Below the pieces are notes generated by a model. It had not been told where the DNA came from. It saw only the letters and a list, made by a program, of their open reading frames with translations, and did no database searches. From Bacillus sp. NTK074B (lineage in GTDB: Bacteria > Bacillota > Bacilli > Bacillales > Bacillaceae_B), in assembly GCF_017303375.1 (NCBI RefSeq), contig NZ_JAFKOH010000003.1, forward strand, positions 310,001 to 374,000: a stretch of 64,000 nucleotides of DNA, in the 5' to 3' direction. The position numbers and the translations under genes were made by a program. Below, in pieces: positions 28,209 through 37,030 of this stretch. Position 1 is the stretch's first letter, and each line of letters starts with the position of its first letter.

Positions 28209-29312
28209 CTATTCAAATTCTACTTTTTCCAGACGGGGGTTCGGGCGAAGCTTTCGACCTGCCTTCGCTTCAGGCGAACCATCAATGACGACATTGTCAC
28301 CTGTAAACCCGACATGGATCTTCAATAGACTGCTGCCTACTCCGTACATATCGACTGGTACCTGATTTTCCTCAAACCGGCGGATGCGGTCTTCATTGAA
28401 ACCGCCCGATACAACAATCTTGACGTGTTTGTACCCTTCTTCATCCAGGGCATCCCTCAATGCATTGATCAACTGCATATTGACCCCGCGTGGATCAAAG
28501 GTTCCAAGTACGTGTTGATTCCTGAGGAAATATTTATCGATCATCATTCTTGATGTATCTACCCTTACCCCTTTTAATTCCTGGCCAAACTCTCTTGCGA
28601 CCTTCAGGGAGTCGGTGATGACGTCATTATTGTAGTCCACAAGGGCGATGAGCTCGTCTTCTGTGAATGTTTCCTTGTACGCCTTCGTTGCCTCGACGAT
28701 ATCGCCATTGAATAATTGAATGAGGGCATGGGGCATCGTTCCCATCCCTTTCTTACCCCACCATTCGTTCATGGCGTGGGTCGCCTGTGCTGTGGATCCC
28801 CCGATGAAGGCTGCATATCCGTCTCCAGCCTGCTGGGTGAAATGATCATCACGGTCACCCATGAAGATGACGGGCTTTTGTTTACCAGATAGGGATGCCG
28901 CTTTCATGACATTGTAAACGCTCGTCGCAACGGACGTCCTTCTCGCAAGGATTCCGTCGATGATGCCTTCTAAATAACCAAAGTCCTGATAACGGCCCTT
29001 GATGGTCAGCACCGTTTCAAATGGGGAAATCTGGTCTCCATCCCTTAAAGAATGGATGTCAAGATTCTCCGGATTATCAGCGAACGTGTGCAAAAGGGCA
29101 ATGACTTCATCGGTCCCGCATATCACGGCGTGGGTCTTCTGGAAGAATTGCATGGTGACATAAGCATCCGGCTTTTTCTTCTTGGCGATTTCTTTTGTTT
29201 TCAAAAAATAAACAGCTGAAAACCAGCCATCCTTGATTCTTTCGTCAAACTTGAATGTATGATTGGTCAACCTGTTGAGTTTTCCTTGAAGTTTCAATTC
29301 TATCTCTTTCAT
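28209..29312 (-). CDS. nicotinate phosphoribosyltransferase family protein
   Basis: The 367-residue protein matches the short NAPRT-type enzymes of bacilli that salvage nicotinate to nicotinate mononucleotide. Visible are FKFDERIKDGWFSAVYFLKT, GILARRTSVATSVYNVM, the FIGGSTAQATHAM loop, LVDYNNDVI and the phosphate-binding KIVVSGGFNEDRI and GVGSSLL near the C-terminus. It is shorter than the roughly 490-residue PncB of B. subtilis, so the exact substrate is less sure. Ribosome-binding site AAGGAG. Confidence 0.88.
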   Translation of the reverse strand: MKEIELKLQGKLNRLTNHTFKFDERIKDGWFSAVYFLKTKEIAKKKKPDAYVTMQFFQKTHAVICGTDEVIALLHTFADNPENLDIHSLRDGDQISPFETVLTIKGRYQDFGYLEGIIDGILARRTSVATSVYNVMKAASLSGKQKPVIFMGDRDDHFTQQAGDGYAAFIGGSTAQATHAMNEWWGKKGMGTMPHALIQLFNGDIVEATKAYKETFTEDELIALVDYNNDVITDSLKVAREFGQELKGVRVDTSRMMIDKYFLRNQHVLGTFDPRGVNMQLINALRDALDEEGYKHVKIVVSGGFNEDRIRRFEENQVPVDMYGVGSSLLKIHVGFTGDNVVIDGSPEAKAGRKLRPNPRLEKVEFE

Positions 29313-29424
29313 CTCTAGTGCTCCTTATGGCTCTTCCTACACAAAAATAATAGGTATTCTGTTTATGCGTCCTTAACCTGGACAGATATAAACAGAATAC
29401 CATGTATTAAATGTTTGTACTAGT

Positions 29425-32178
29425 CTATGCCAATGTCTCCAATTCACTTTCGGAAATGAGGACATCCCTTGGTTTACTGCCTCTCGACTCGGAAATGATT
29501 CCATTACTCTCCATCATTTCCATCAATCTTGCCGCCCGGTTATAACCGATTCTGAATCGGCGCTGCAGGCTTGAGGCCGAGGCCCCACCCTGATCGACGA
29601 CAAACTCGCACGCTTCTAAAAATAGTTCGTCTTCTTCTTCAGTGACCTGGGCTTTCTTGATCAATTCATCCTGCTGGAATAGATAATCCGGTTCTCTTTG
29701 CTCTCGTACATGACGGATGATGTCATCGATTTCATCATCGGATACGAATGTACCCTGCAGGCGGACAGGCTTGGATGAGCCGTTTTCAAGGAAGAGCATG
29801 TCCCCTTTACCAAGCAGTCTTTCTGCCCCGCTGCCATCTATGATCGTTCTTGAATCGACGCTTGAAGAGACAGAGAATGCGACCCTTGTCGGAACATTCG
29901 CCTTGATCAGGCCAGTAATGACATCGACTGACGGACGCTGGGTGGCGATGATCAAGTGGATCCCGCAGGCACGTGCCTTCTGGGCAATCCGGCAGATTGC
30001 TTCTTCCACGTCTGCAGGAGACATCATCATTAAATCAGCGAGCTCATCGATGACAATCACCAGATAAGGTAGCATATCGCTATATTGTCCATTGCGCTTT
30101 GCGAGTTCATTGAAACGCTTTATATCCCGGACGCCTGTATGGGCGAACAATTCGTATCGCCTTTCCATTTCCTCCACGGCCCATTTCAGGGCTGCGGTCG
30201 CGGCTTTCACATCCGTGATCACGGGACTCACAAGGTGAGGGATGCGATTATACGGTGCGAGTTCCACCATCTTCGGATCGATGAGAAGCATCTTCAGCTC
30301 ATCCGGTGATGCCTTGTACAACAAGCTGACGAGAATCGAGTTGATGCACACACTTTTACCAGATCCTGTAGCCCCTGCAATGAGACCATGGGGCATCTTG
30401 CTCAAATCCGTCACGATGGGCTGGCCTGAAATATCCAGTCCAAGTGCGGCGGTCAAAGGGGAAGTCGGCTCTTGGAACGCAGGACTTGCAATGACTTCAC
30501 TGATGCATACCGGACGGCTCTCCCTGTTCGGCACCTCGATCCCGATCGTATGCTTACCCGGGATCGGTGCTTCCATCCGGATGTCCTTGGCAGCCAGGCT
30601 TAACTTTATGTCGTCTGTCAGATTCGTAATTTTATTGACCTTCACGCCGGGATCCGGTTGAACTTCGAACCTCGTAACCGATGGCCCCTGCGTGACATTC
30701 ACCACTTTCGCCTTCACGTTGAAGTTATGAAGGGTCTCATCCAGTAATAGTCTTTGAGAATCGAGCCACTCTTCGCTCATTTCCTTGGAGACAGGGGGCA
30801 TCAGATAGTCCATTTCGGGAAAGGCGTAGTCTCTTGTTTTCTTGGATGAAGAGCTTAATTCGCTGTAGCTCTTGACCGCTTCTTCCCCCTGCACCTGACT
30901 TGGTTGAGCCGGTTTCTCGTCTGACTGACGAGGGGCCTCCGCGGGTGTTTCACGGCGAGCTTCTTGAACTGGAGATTTCTGTTCTGATTCAGCAGCCGTT
31001 CTCTGCTTTTCCATGAAAGGAACAGCTGTCGCTTTACGTGTATCCATCTGGCGCTTATCCTGCTTCAGCATGAGTACATTAAAAGGAAGATGTGATCTCT
31101 TTCGTCTTTGCGGTTCTTCCTTGATTGGCTCTTTAGATTCAACACCTTCTCTTTCATTCTCTGGAGAACTTCCCTCCACACCAGGTTCTTCATCAATGGT
31201 CTCCTCCTCAGGAGCTGAAGATTCCGTCACCTCATCAGTCGTTTCCAAATCAGTGCTTGTTCCAACAGGTGAATCAACCTCATGTACCTGTTCATGGTCC
31301 CTGGACACATCAGGTTCTTCTTTCGTCAAGTCTGTTATGAGAGTAATGCGTTCACCTGAGGTTTTTGAACTGTCTTCCATTTCTTTCTCTTTATATTCAT
31401 GGTGTTCCGTTTCTTCCTTGCCGATTTCTTGTAACCCATCCCGATTCTGATAATCCATTTCCTCCACGTGGTTTTCATGCACCAACGGTTCCTGATATTC
31501 CGCTTCCTTCTCGTGAATTCCCTTTACCACTTGATCTTGAATGGAAGGAATATCCGAAGGCTCTTCTCGAATTTCTTGGACAGCTGACTCGTCAGTTGTA
31601 TTTCCCAATGGAACGGAGTCCTCTGCTATCTCCAAGGCTTTATGGTCGATGATTGCTTCTTTTTTCTCTTCTTCGTTATGTAAAAATTTCTTTAGCTCGT
31701 ATTCAACGCTTTCTTCTTTTTTGATCGGTCTATTTTTAAAACCATAAATGGGGGACGGAATTTCCGTTGGTGTAAACGGTCGGCTGTTTCCTTTTTCCAC
31801 TTTTAACGTTTTCTTTGTGTGGACGGTGGGAGCCGGGCTTTCTTCTTTCCAATTACGTTTACTTGTCGATTGGTTTTGACTTTTCGACTTTTGTTCTTTT
31901 GGTTTCTCTTCTACTTTCTGGTGTCTCCGTTCCCTTCTAGGACGTTCCCCCGCCTCTCCATCGGATATTAGGGGGAATCGGAAATTCCCTTTTGGATATT
32001 GGTATGTCATCCTGGCTTCTATATCCCTTGAATGATTGGGCCCTGCTATATGTTTACGTTCAGTCTTTTGCGGTTCGATTTGCTGAACATCATTGTCATT
32101 TTCGTCATAGTACTCTTCAAATTGTTCTTCATCATCTGATAATTTACCAAATATTTTTTTAATCCAGCTCACAAACAT
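29425..32178 (-). CDS. sftA: DNA translocase SftA (FtsK/SpoIIIE family)
   Basis: The protein has about 917 residues. Unlike SpoIIIE it has no membrane helices at its N-terminus. A long disordered acidic region (about 20-440) rich in Glu, Lys, Pro and Ser is followed by the FtsK core. There the Walker A is GATGSGKSVCIN near residue 600, the Walker B region LPYLVIVIDELADLMM, and a C-terminal gamma winged helix contains RFRIGYNRAARLMEMME. SftA is soluble, moves to the septum and clears DNA from it. ATG 32178 is taken because AAAGAGTG lies just upstream; the ATG at 32193 has no ribosome-binding site. Confidence 0.95.
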   Translation of the reverse strand: MFVSWIKKIFGKLSDDEEQFEEYYDENDNDVQQIEPQKTERKHIAGPNHSRDIEARMTYQYPKGNFRFPLISDGEAGERPRRERRHQKVEEKPKEQKSKSQNQSTSKRNWKEESPAPTVHTKKTLKVEKGNSRPFTPTEIPSPIYGFKNRPIKKEESVEYELKKFLHNEEEKKEAIIDHKALEIAEDSVPLGNTTDESAVQEIREEPSDIPSIQDQVVKGIHEKEAEYQEPLVHENHVEEMDYQNRDGLQEIGKEETEHHEYKEKEMEDSSKTSGERITLITDLTKEEPDVSRDHEQVHEVDSPVGTSTDLETTDEVTESSAPEEETIDEEPGVEGSSPENEREGVESKEPIKEEPQRRKRSHLPFNVLMLKQDKRQMDTRKATAVPFMEKQRTAAESEQKSPVQEARRETPAEAPRQSDEKPAQPSQVQGEEAVKSYSELSSSSKKTRDYAFPEMDYLMPPVSKEMSEEWLDSQRLLLDETLHNFNVKAKVVNVTQGPSVTRFEVQPDPGVKVNKITNLTDDIKLSLAAKDIRMEAPIPGKHTIGIEVPNRESRPVCISEVIASPAFQEPTSPLTAALGLDISGQPIVTDLSKMPHGLIAGATGSGKSVCINSILVSLLYKASPDELKMLLIDPKMVELAPYNRIPHLVSPVITDVKAATAALKWAVEEMERRYELFAHTGVRDIKRFNELAKRNGQYSDMLPYLVIVIDELADLMMMSPADVEEAICRIAQKARACGIHLIIATQRPSVDVITGLIKANVPTRVAFSVSSSVDSRTIIDGSGAERLLGKGDMLFLENGSSKPVRLQGTFVSDDEIDDIIRHVREQREPDYLFQQDELIKKAQVTEEEDELFLEACEFVVDQGGASASSLQRRFRIGYNRAARLMEMMESNGIISESRGSKPRDVLISESELETLA

Positions 32179-32332
32179 CACTCTTTCTTTCATACTTACT
32201 ATTTATTTTATCAGGTAAAGAGAAAAATTCGAGTCATTTCGATAGATTAAGAGAATTGTTAAAGGATTGTGTCGAAACAAACATAGGTGTAAAGAGATTG
32301 TAATACGTTGGTTTATCAAATGGGTGAGTGCT

Positions 32333-32402
32333 GGTTGATTTCCGCTCCAGGTGCCCGCTTTCCGCGGGGCGTGAGTTGAGCACCTTCCGCTTCAATCAAC
32401 TT
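32333..32402. repeat. fragment of the MITE-like repeat core
   Basis: GGTTGATTTCCGCTCCAGGT followed by GCCCGCTTTCCGCGGGGCG matches the core of the element at 39633-39871 but lacks both terminal repeats. The 330-bp gap between sftA and ytpR holds this, AT-rich DNA and the ytpR terminator. Confidence 0.6.
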
Positions 32403-32511
32403 ATAAAGTATCGATTAATACTTCGAAACTCTGTAAAATAACCCAATCATTCGTCGTATCGTTCAAATGTCCACTATTTTCATAAATCATAAAAACAAAT
32501 TTAAAATAAAC

Positions 32512-32544
32512 AAAAAAACCTGAGCCCACACTCCGGACCCAGGT
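32512..32544 (-). terminator. terminator of ytpQR
   Basis: ACCTGGGTCC and GGGCTCAGGT arms with a seven-T run on the minus strand. Confidence 0.85.
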
Positions 32545-32551
32545 ATACATT

Positions 32552-33157
32552 TTATGCTGTGAAAGGCTGACCTACTTGGTATGTATCTTCAAGAACGAGG
32601 ATCCCTTTTTCTTGGGGGGCATCGGGAAGTGCCAGTTCTTTGGCAGAACAGATCATGCCTGATGATGGCACTCCGCGAAGCTCTGCATCCTTGATGACCA
32701 TTCCGCTTGGCATGACGGCTCCCACTTTGGCGACAACGACTTTTTGTCCTTTGTCAACATTCGGTGCACCACAAACGATTTGCAGTGTTTCATCTCCAAC
32801 ATCGACTGTACAAATGTTCAGTTTGTCCGCATTTGGATGCTTTTCTTTTTCAGATACGTAGCCGATAACAAATTTCGGTGAGAAGTCTGCTTCCAGTACT
32901 TCATCGAAACCGTTCTTCTTGATGGCTTCATTGATCAATTGAAGCTTTTCATCATTCATGTCGACTGGTCCCACTTCGCTTACATTCATATACTTTGAGG
33001 CATGGAATAGGTTATAACCGAGTGTTTTCCCTGATTTCTCATCAAATAAACGCACAGCGTCTTCTTTTCTTTCGTGAAGAATGTCTCCTTCAAATCCCGG
33101 ATCGAGTGTAACGATCAGAGTATCACCAATGCCTTCCAAGTTATAAAATACGTTCAT
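32552..33157 (-). CDS. ytpR: YtpR, tRNA-binding (EMAP-like) domain protein
   Basis: The 201-residue protein has an N-terminal DUF4479-like domain (to about residue 90) and a C-terminal OB-fold tRNA-binding domain ([33 protein letters not shown]), as found in the N-terminus of PheT. The exact target is unknown. The ATG overlaps the ytpQ stop by one base (TAATG), showing coupling. Confidence 0.93.
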   Translation of the reverse strand: MNVFYNLEGIGDTLIVTLDPGFEGDILHERKEDAVRLFDEKSGKTLGYNLFHASKYMNVSEVGPVDMNDEKLQLINEAIKKNGFDEVLEADFSPKFVIGYVSEKEKHPNADKLNICTVDVGDETLQIVCGAPNVDKGQKVVVAKVGAVMPSGMVIKDAELRGVPSSGMICSAKELALPDAPQEKGILVLEDTYQVGQPFTA

Positions 33158-33966
33158 TATTTCTTCTCCCTTTCCTTCTTGCGATTTTTAGCCAAAATGA
33201 AGATCGGCTCCAATTCTCCTTCTTCATATACAAAGGATAATGCCGTAATCGGGACATTTCCTGTTGTAAAGAAACTCATGGTCATCTGAGCGAGTACATC
33301 GTAACCTGTTTCATTACGGATATCTCCTATGATCAATACATCCTGGTGCGGTACAGATACCGTCATCTCACCTTGAATATCCTTGCTTACTTGTTTTAAG
33401 AAGGCTTCATTCAGAATGCGACTTGCATCGTATCCATCATTATTGTTCAGAAAATAGAAGACGTTGCCTGCTACTTCATCCTGTTTCATGCCTGTCGGCA
33501 GACTTCTGACGTTGAAGAGGGCCGTTTCCTTCATTTGCTCGTGCGTCCATCCTTCGGCCTTTAGCATGTTTTCATCCAATAAGCGATAGGTTTTCCCTAA
33601 ATCAACCGCATAGTAGACTCGCGTTTCTGCTGTATGGTCATCGGTCACAAGGGCAAGTCCTTCATTGGATTCCGTTGCAAATGAGGTGGAGCGGATGACA
33701 GGAAAAACCTTTTTCTGATTGTTGCCAAGGTCTGCTTCTGTCCCCATGACGTTTAAGGCTTCTTCTACATAATAAACTACTTCATCGATGATGGATTTAT
33801 TGTTTTCCTTCCATTTGGATACAATTGGCGGAAGAGCAACGGTGATGCCTTTTTTCGTTTCTGTGTTTTCAATCCTCAGTGAATCTTTATCACGATCATA
33901 TGTAGTCGTGCGATTCGGTTTCTCTAATCGTTCTTGGAGTATGCCTTTTAGCTTTTTTATGTCCAA
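33157..33966 (-). CDS. ytpQ: YtpQ, DUF1444 family protein
   Basis: The 269-residue soluble protein of unknown function is conserved across bacilli in the ytpP-ytpQ-ytpR order. Recognisable blocks include [26 protein letters not shown] and NRKKEREKK at the end. The start codon is TTG 33966 with AAAGGAGG 7 nt upstream, which also fits the family N-terminus. Confidence 0.92.
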   Translation of the reverse strand: MDIKKLKGILQERLEKPNRTTTYDRDKDSLRIENTETKKGITVALPPIVSKWKENNKSIIDEVVYYVEEALNVMGTEADLGNNQKKVFPVIRSTSFATESNEGLALVTDDHTAETRVYYAVDLGKTYRLLDENMLKAEGWTHEQMKETALFNVRSLPTGMKQDEVAGNVFYFLNNNDGYDASRILNEAFLKQVSKDIQGEMTVSVPHQDVLIIGDIRNETGYDVLAQMTMSFFTTGNVPITALSFVYEEGELEPIFILAKNRKKEREKK

Positions 33967-34091
33967 ATCTGATCCTCCTTTGATGGTACATTTATATAGA
34001 AAGTACTGATACTAAATCTTCGTTAGTCATTCACTTATAACATTTTACATCAAAACAGCGAGATTACAAAAGGATCCTGTTCATTTCGCCC

Positions 34092-34130
34092 AAAAAGAAA
34101 AGGGATCCCATGAACTCAGGGAACCCTTTT
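34092..34130 (-). terminator. terminator of ytpP
   Basis: AAAAGGGTTCCC and GGGATCCCTTTT arms followed by CTTTTT on the minus strand; it ends the EIIC-ytpP pair before ytpQ. Confidence 0.85.
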
Positions 34131-34136
34131 GCTTAA

Positions 34137-34454
34137 TTATGAAGCGAACGTGTTCATAAATTCCTCGATTTGTTCTTTTGATTTCCGGTCCTTGCTTACG
34201 AAGCGTCCCAGTTCGCGACCGTCACCGTATGCAATAAAGCTCGGGATTCCGAAGATATCGAGTTCAATGCACAGGTCGATGAATTGATCTCTGTCAACAT
34301 ATAGGAATGTATAGTCTGAATACTGACTTTCAATTTCCGGCAGGATCGGTTCAATGATCCGGCAATCAGGACACCAGTCTGCTGAAAACATGAATACATG
34401 CTTTCCGTTTTCTTTCAACTCATGGAATTCTTCTACTGATTCCAGTTTACGCAT
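34137..34454 (-). CDS. ytpP: YtpP, thioredoxin-like protein
   Basis: The 105-residue protein has a thioredoxin fold with active site SADWCPDCRI (CPDC rather than CGPC), the cis-Pro loop FGIPSFIAYGDG and a C-terminal helix. A cytosolic disulfide oxidoreductase role is likely. It begins 1 bp after the EIIC-like gene, whose last codons hold its GGGGGC ribosome-binding site. Confidence 0.93.
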   Translation of the reverse strand: MRKLESVEEFHELKENGKHVFMFSADWCPDCRIIEPILPEIESQYSDYTFLYVDRDQFIDLCIELDIFGIPSFIAYGDGRELGRFVSKDRKSKEQIEEFMNTFAS

Positions 34455-34455
34455 A

Positions 34456-35487
34456 TTATTTGCCCCCTGTTTCTATCGTCATTTGATTAGGCTTGATCCA
34501 ACCTAGTTTTCGCATATATTCAGATAGTAACAGGCTTATGAATGCAGGTCCAACAAAATGCAACAGGAGGATTTTCATAGTGACATCCCAGCTGAATCCC
34601 ATGGTTTTGTATGTCATGATCTGACCTACGAATCCGCTGGTCCCCATCCCTGCTCCGGCTGCATTGTTTTCCATCAGCCAGATTGTCGTGCCGATGGGAG
34701 CGAGAATCATCCCCGCCACTGTCGGTGGAATGAGGATAAGGGGATTGCGGACGATATTCGGGACTTGTAGCATGGATGTCCCGATGCCTTGGGCGAATAA
34801 CCCGCCCACCCGGTTTTCCCGATAGCTGATGACCGCAAATCCGACCATCTGTGCCGCACACCCAATCGTCGCTGCCCCGGCAGCGACTCCGCTTAAGTCA
34901 AGCATGAGGGCAATGGCTGCACTCGAAATCGGCGCCGTCAATGCAAGACCCATAAGGGCGGCAACCAGGATCCCCATGATGATCGGTCTTTGTTCCGTTG
35001 CCCAACTGATCCAGCTGCCGAACATGCTCATGAAGTCAGCGATTCCCGGTCCGATCAAATAGGCGGTCGTAAAGCCTGCAAGGATCGTGACAAAAGGTGT
35101 AACGATGATATCTATTTTCGTTGTTTTACTGACAAGCTTTCCGACTTCGGTGGAAAGAACTGCGGCTACATAAGCTCCTGCAGGTCCACCAAGACTTGCC
35201 CCGGCAGCACCGGTGACGACGGCAGCGAATAAAACGAGGGGCGGTGCGCCGAGACCAAAGGCAATCGCTACCCCAATGGCCGGGCCCATCAGGCTGATGG
35301 CAAGCCCACCCATGTCTACGAAAAATTCACTTAATCCTGCGGGAAGGGGAAGCTGTTCTCCGATCGTCTTGATGATCAATCCGATGATCAATGAACTAAA
35401 CAGGCCCAGTGCCATATAGCTTAATGCATCTATGAAATACGTTTTGGCTGACAACGTAATACCTTTCTTCTCTAAATATGCTTTCAT
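34456..35487 (-). CDS. orphan PTS EIIC-like membrane permease (EIIC_2 family)
   Basis: The 343-residue protein has about eight to ten membrane segments and long Gly/Ala runs (GAAGASLGGPAGAYVAAVLSTE, ALTAPISSAAIAL). This is typical of the PF13303 EIIC_2 group. No EIIA or EIIB partner and no sugar enzyme gene is nearby, so transport rather than PTS phosphorylation is possible; the substrate is unknown. ATG 35487 is chosen with AGAGGAG 8 nt upstream; GTG 35496 abuts that site. It is coupled to ytpP, an arrangement I do not recall from B. subtilis. Confidence 0.85.
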   Translation of the reverse strand: MKAYLEKKGITLSAKTYFIDALSYMALGLFSSLIIGLIIKTIGEQLPLPAGLSEFFVDMGGLAISLMGPAIGVAIAFGLGAPPLVLFAAVVTGAAGASLGGPAGAYVAAVLSTEVGKLVSKTTKIDIIVTPFVTILAGFTTAYLIGPGIADFMSMFGSWISWATEQRPIIMGILVAALMGLALTAPISSAAIALMLDLSGVAAGAATIGCAAQMVGFAVISYRENRVGGLFAQGIGTSMLQVPNIVRNPLILIPPTVAGMILAPIGTTIWLMENNAAGAGMGTSGFVGQIMTYKTMGFSWDVTMKILLLHFVGPAFISLLLSEYMRKLGWIKPNQMTIETGGK

Positions 35488-35635
35488 GCACTTCACTCCT
35501 CTATGTACATTTTCTTTTACTAGTGTAAAGACACATGTTTATTTTGTCTATCTTTTTTGCTTTTAAAGTACTATTGCTCTTCTATTTTGGAGTGATGGTT
35601 GTGCAGGGAGATATCGTAATGAGGAGTTAGTAGCG

Positions 35636-35688
35636 CAAAAAAAAAGACCAAATCCTTCCTGCGTCAGCACTAAAGATCCGGTCTTTAT
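35636..35688 (-). terminator. possible terminator of the small lipoprotein gene
   Basis: AAAGACCGGATC and GGATTTGGTCTTT arms with a long loop and nine T on the minus strand. The imperfect stem lowers confidence. Confidence 0.65.
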
Positions 35689-35693
35689 ATTAT

Positions 35694-36197
35694 CTATTTA
35701 TGTTTAACTGATGCTGCCATTTTCATCATCATTTCAGCGTTATCCGCCAAGTCTTTCATTTGTGATTGAGTCGTTACTTTCGTTCCGCCCACCCCAACGG
35801 TAAGTTCGTATTCTTCTGTATCTGGCAATTCTTTAATGACATAGTATCCTAAGCGGTCGTCTTCTTTGAAAGTCCCATTCTTTACGAGACTTTCTTTGTC
35901 ATTGATGGCCATTTTATATAGAAGTTCACTATCCTTATCCTCTTGAGGGTTTGTGAAAAGTATAAACGTATCAGAATCCTTTGAAATAATGATATTATAA
36001 GGAGATTCTTTTTCTATCTCAGCACCGAACGGCAGATAAAAGCTGATATTCCCAGCCTGTTCATCGGCTGCTTCATTTGAATTCAAAGCATCCTTCACCG
36101 CATTTGCCGTCCCCTCTTTTTCTTGATCGATTGTCGTATTGCATCCTGCTAATAAAAGCATAAGAATAAAGAAAATGATCGATGCTTTCGTCTTCAT
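35694..36197 (-). CDS. small lipoprotein of unknown function
   Basis: The 167-residue protein has a signal peptide ending in the lipobox LLAGC (Cys about residue 19), a short Asn/Glu/Ala linker and a mixed strand/helix domain (NISFYLPFGAEIEKE, YNIIISKDSDTFILF, YELTVGVGG). The family is not recognised. ATG 36197 is preferred: it gives a compact signal peptide and has GGGAGG 10 nt upstream. Monocistronic and divergent from ytoQ. Confidence 0.82.
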   Translation of the reverse strand: MKTKASIIFFILMLLLAGCNTTIDQEKEGTANAVKDALNSNEAADEQAGNISFYLPFGAEIEKESPYNIIISKDSDTFILFTNPQEDKDSELLYKMAINDKESLVKNGTFKEDDRLGYYVIKELPDTEEYELTVGVGGTKVTTQSQMKDLADNAEMMMKMAASVKHK

Positions 36198-36368
36198 CCT
36201 CCTATTTCCTCCCTTCATGCCTAGGACCTACGCTTATGATACCCTCAGAAAGTCCCGATTGACAACCCTTCCAATAAGAAATTATACCTTTTTCATGGGA
36301 AATGTGGTTACATTATCATCGAAAGGGTATTTATGATAAGATGACTAAAAACAGGAAGGTGAAAAGGA

Positions 36369-36815
36369 ATGGAATTTACCGTGTATTTAGCCGGAGAGAT
36401 ACATAGCTCCTGGAGGAACGAATTGAAAGATAAAGCGAAAGCACTGAGACTCCCTATCCATTTCGTGGGTCCCATGGAAAATCATGACCGCTCGGATTCA
36501 ATCGGGGAAGAAATCCTTGGTGAACAGCCTAATAAGATATTCCGTGATGAAGCTGCCTCACAAATTAATAATTTCCGCACTGAACTGCTGATGAAAAAAT
36601 CGGATGTTGTAGTCGCTTTATTCGGCGAAGAATACAAGCAATGGAACACAGCAATGGATGCCAGCACAGCACTTGCATTACAAAAGCCCCTGATCCTCAT
36701 ACGACCCGAAAAACTTCATCACCCATTGAAAGAGCTTTCAAATAAGGCTAACGTCACCGTTTCTTCCATCGACCAGGCACTAAAGGCTCTTTCATATGTT
36801 TTCGAAACGGAATGA
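36369..36815 (+). CDS. ytoQ: YtoQ family protein
   Basis: This 148-residue protein is nearly collinear with B. subtilis YtoQ. It has a nucleoside 2-deoxyribosyltransferase-like fold, with MEFTVYLAGEIHSSWR at the start, FVGPMENHDRSD, INNFRTELLMKKSDVVVALFG and EYKQWNTAMDASTAL. Enzymatic activity has not been shown as far as I know. Ribosome-binding site AAGGTG upstream; ends at a strong terminator. Confidence 0.93.
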   Translation: MEFTVYLAGEIHSSWRNELKDKAKALRLPIHFVGPMENHDRSDSIGEEILGEQPNKIFRDEAASQINNFRTELLMKKSDVVVALFGEEYKQWNTAMDASTALALQKPLILIRPEKLHHPLKELSNKANVTVSSIDQALKALSYVFETE

Positions 36816-36826
36816 TCATTTTCTCT

Positions 36827-36863
36827 AAAGGCCCTGCAGTATCAATCCTGCAGGGCCTTTTTT
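36827..36863 (+). terminator. terminator of ytoQ
   Basis: AAAGGCCCTGCAG and CTGCAGGGCCTTT arms followed by T6. Confidence 0.93.
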
Positions 36864-37030
36864 CCGAAAAAGCGAACACCTTCCAAAGACCTAAAAATTT
36901 TCATTATTTAAAAATAATTTAATATTGGCAATCTATAGTCTTTTTATGTTATTATTAACAATTTGCAAACTTTTTTTGACTTTAAGAAAATATTAAAATA
37001 TTATAGTAAAAGAATAAGGGAGGTAGTAAC

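Noticed and set aside
36864-37030. Possible riboswitch or T-box ahead of the peptide symporter gene
   Set aside because: The segment is AT-rich, without a T-box, conserved stem motifs or a terminator before the start.
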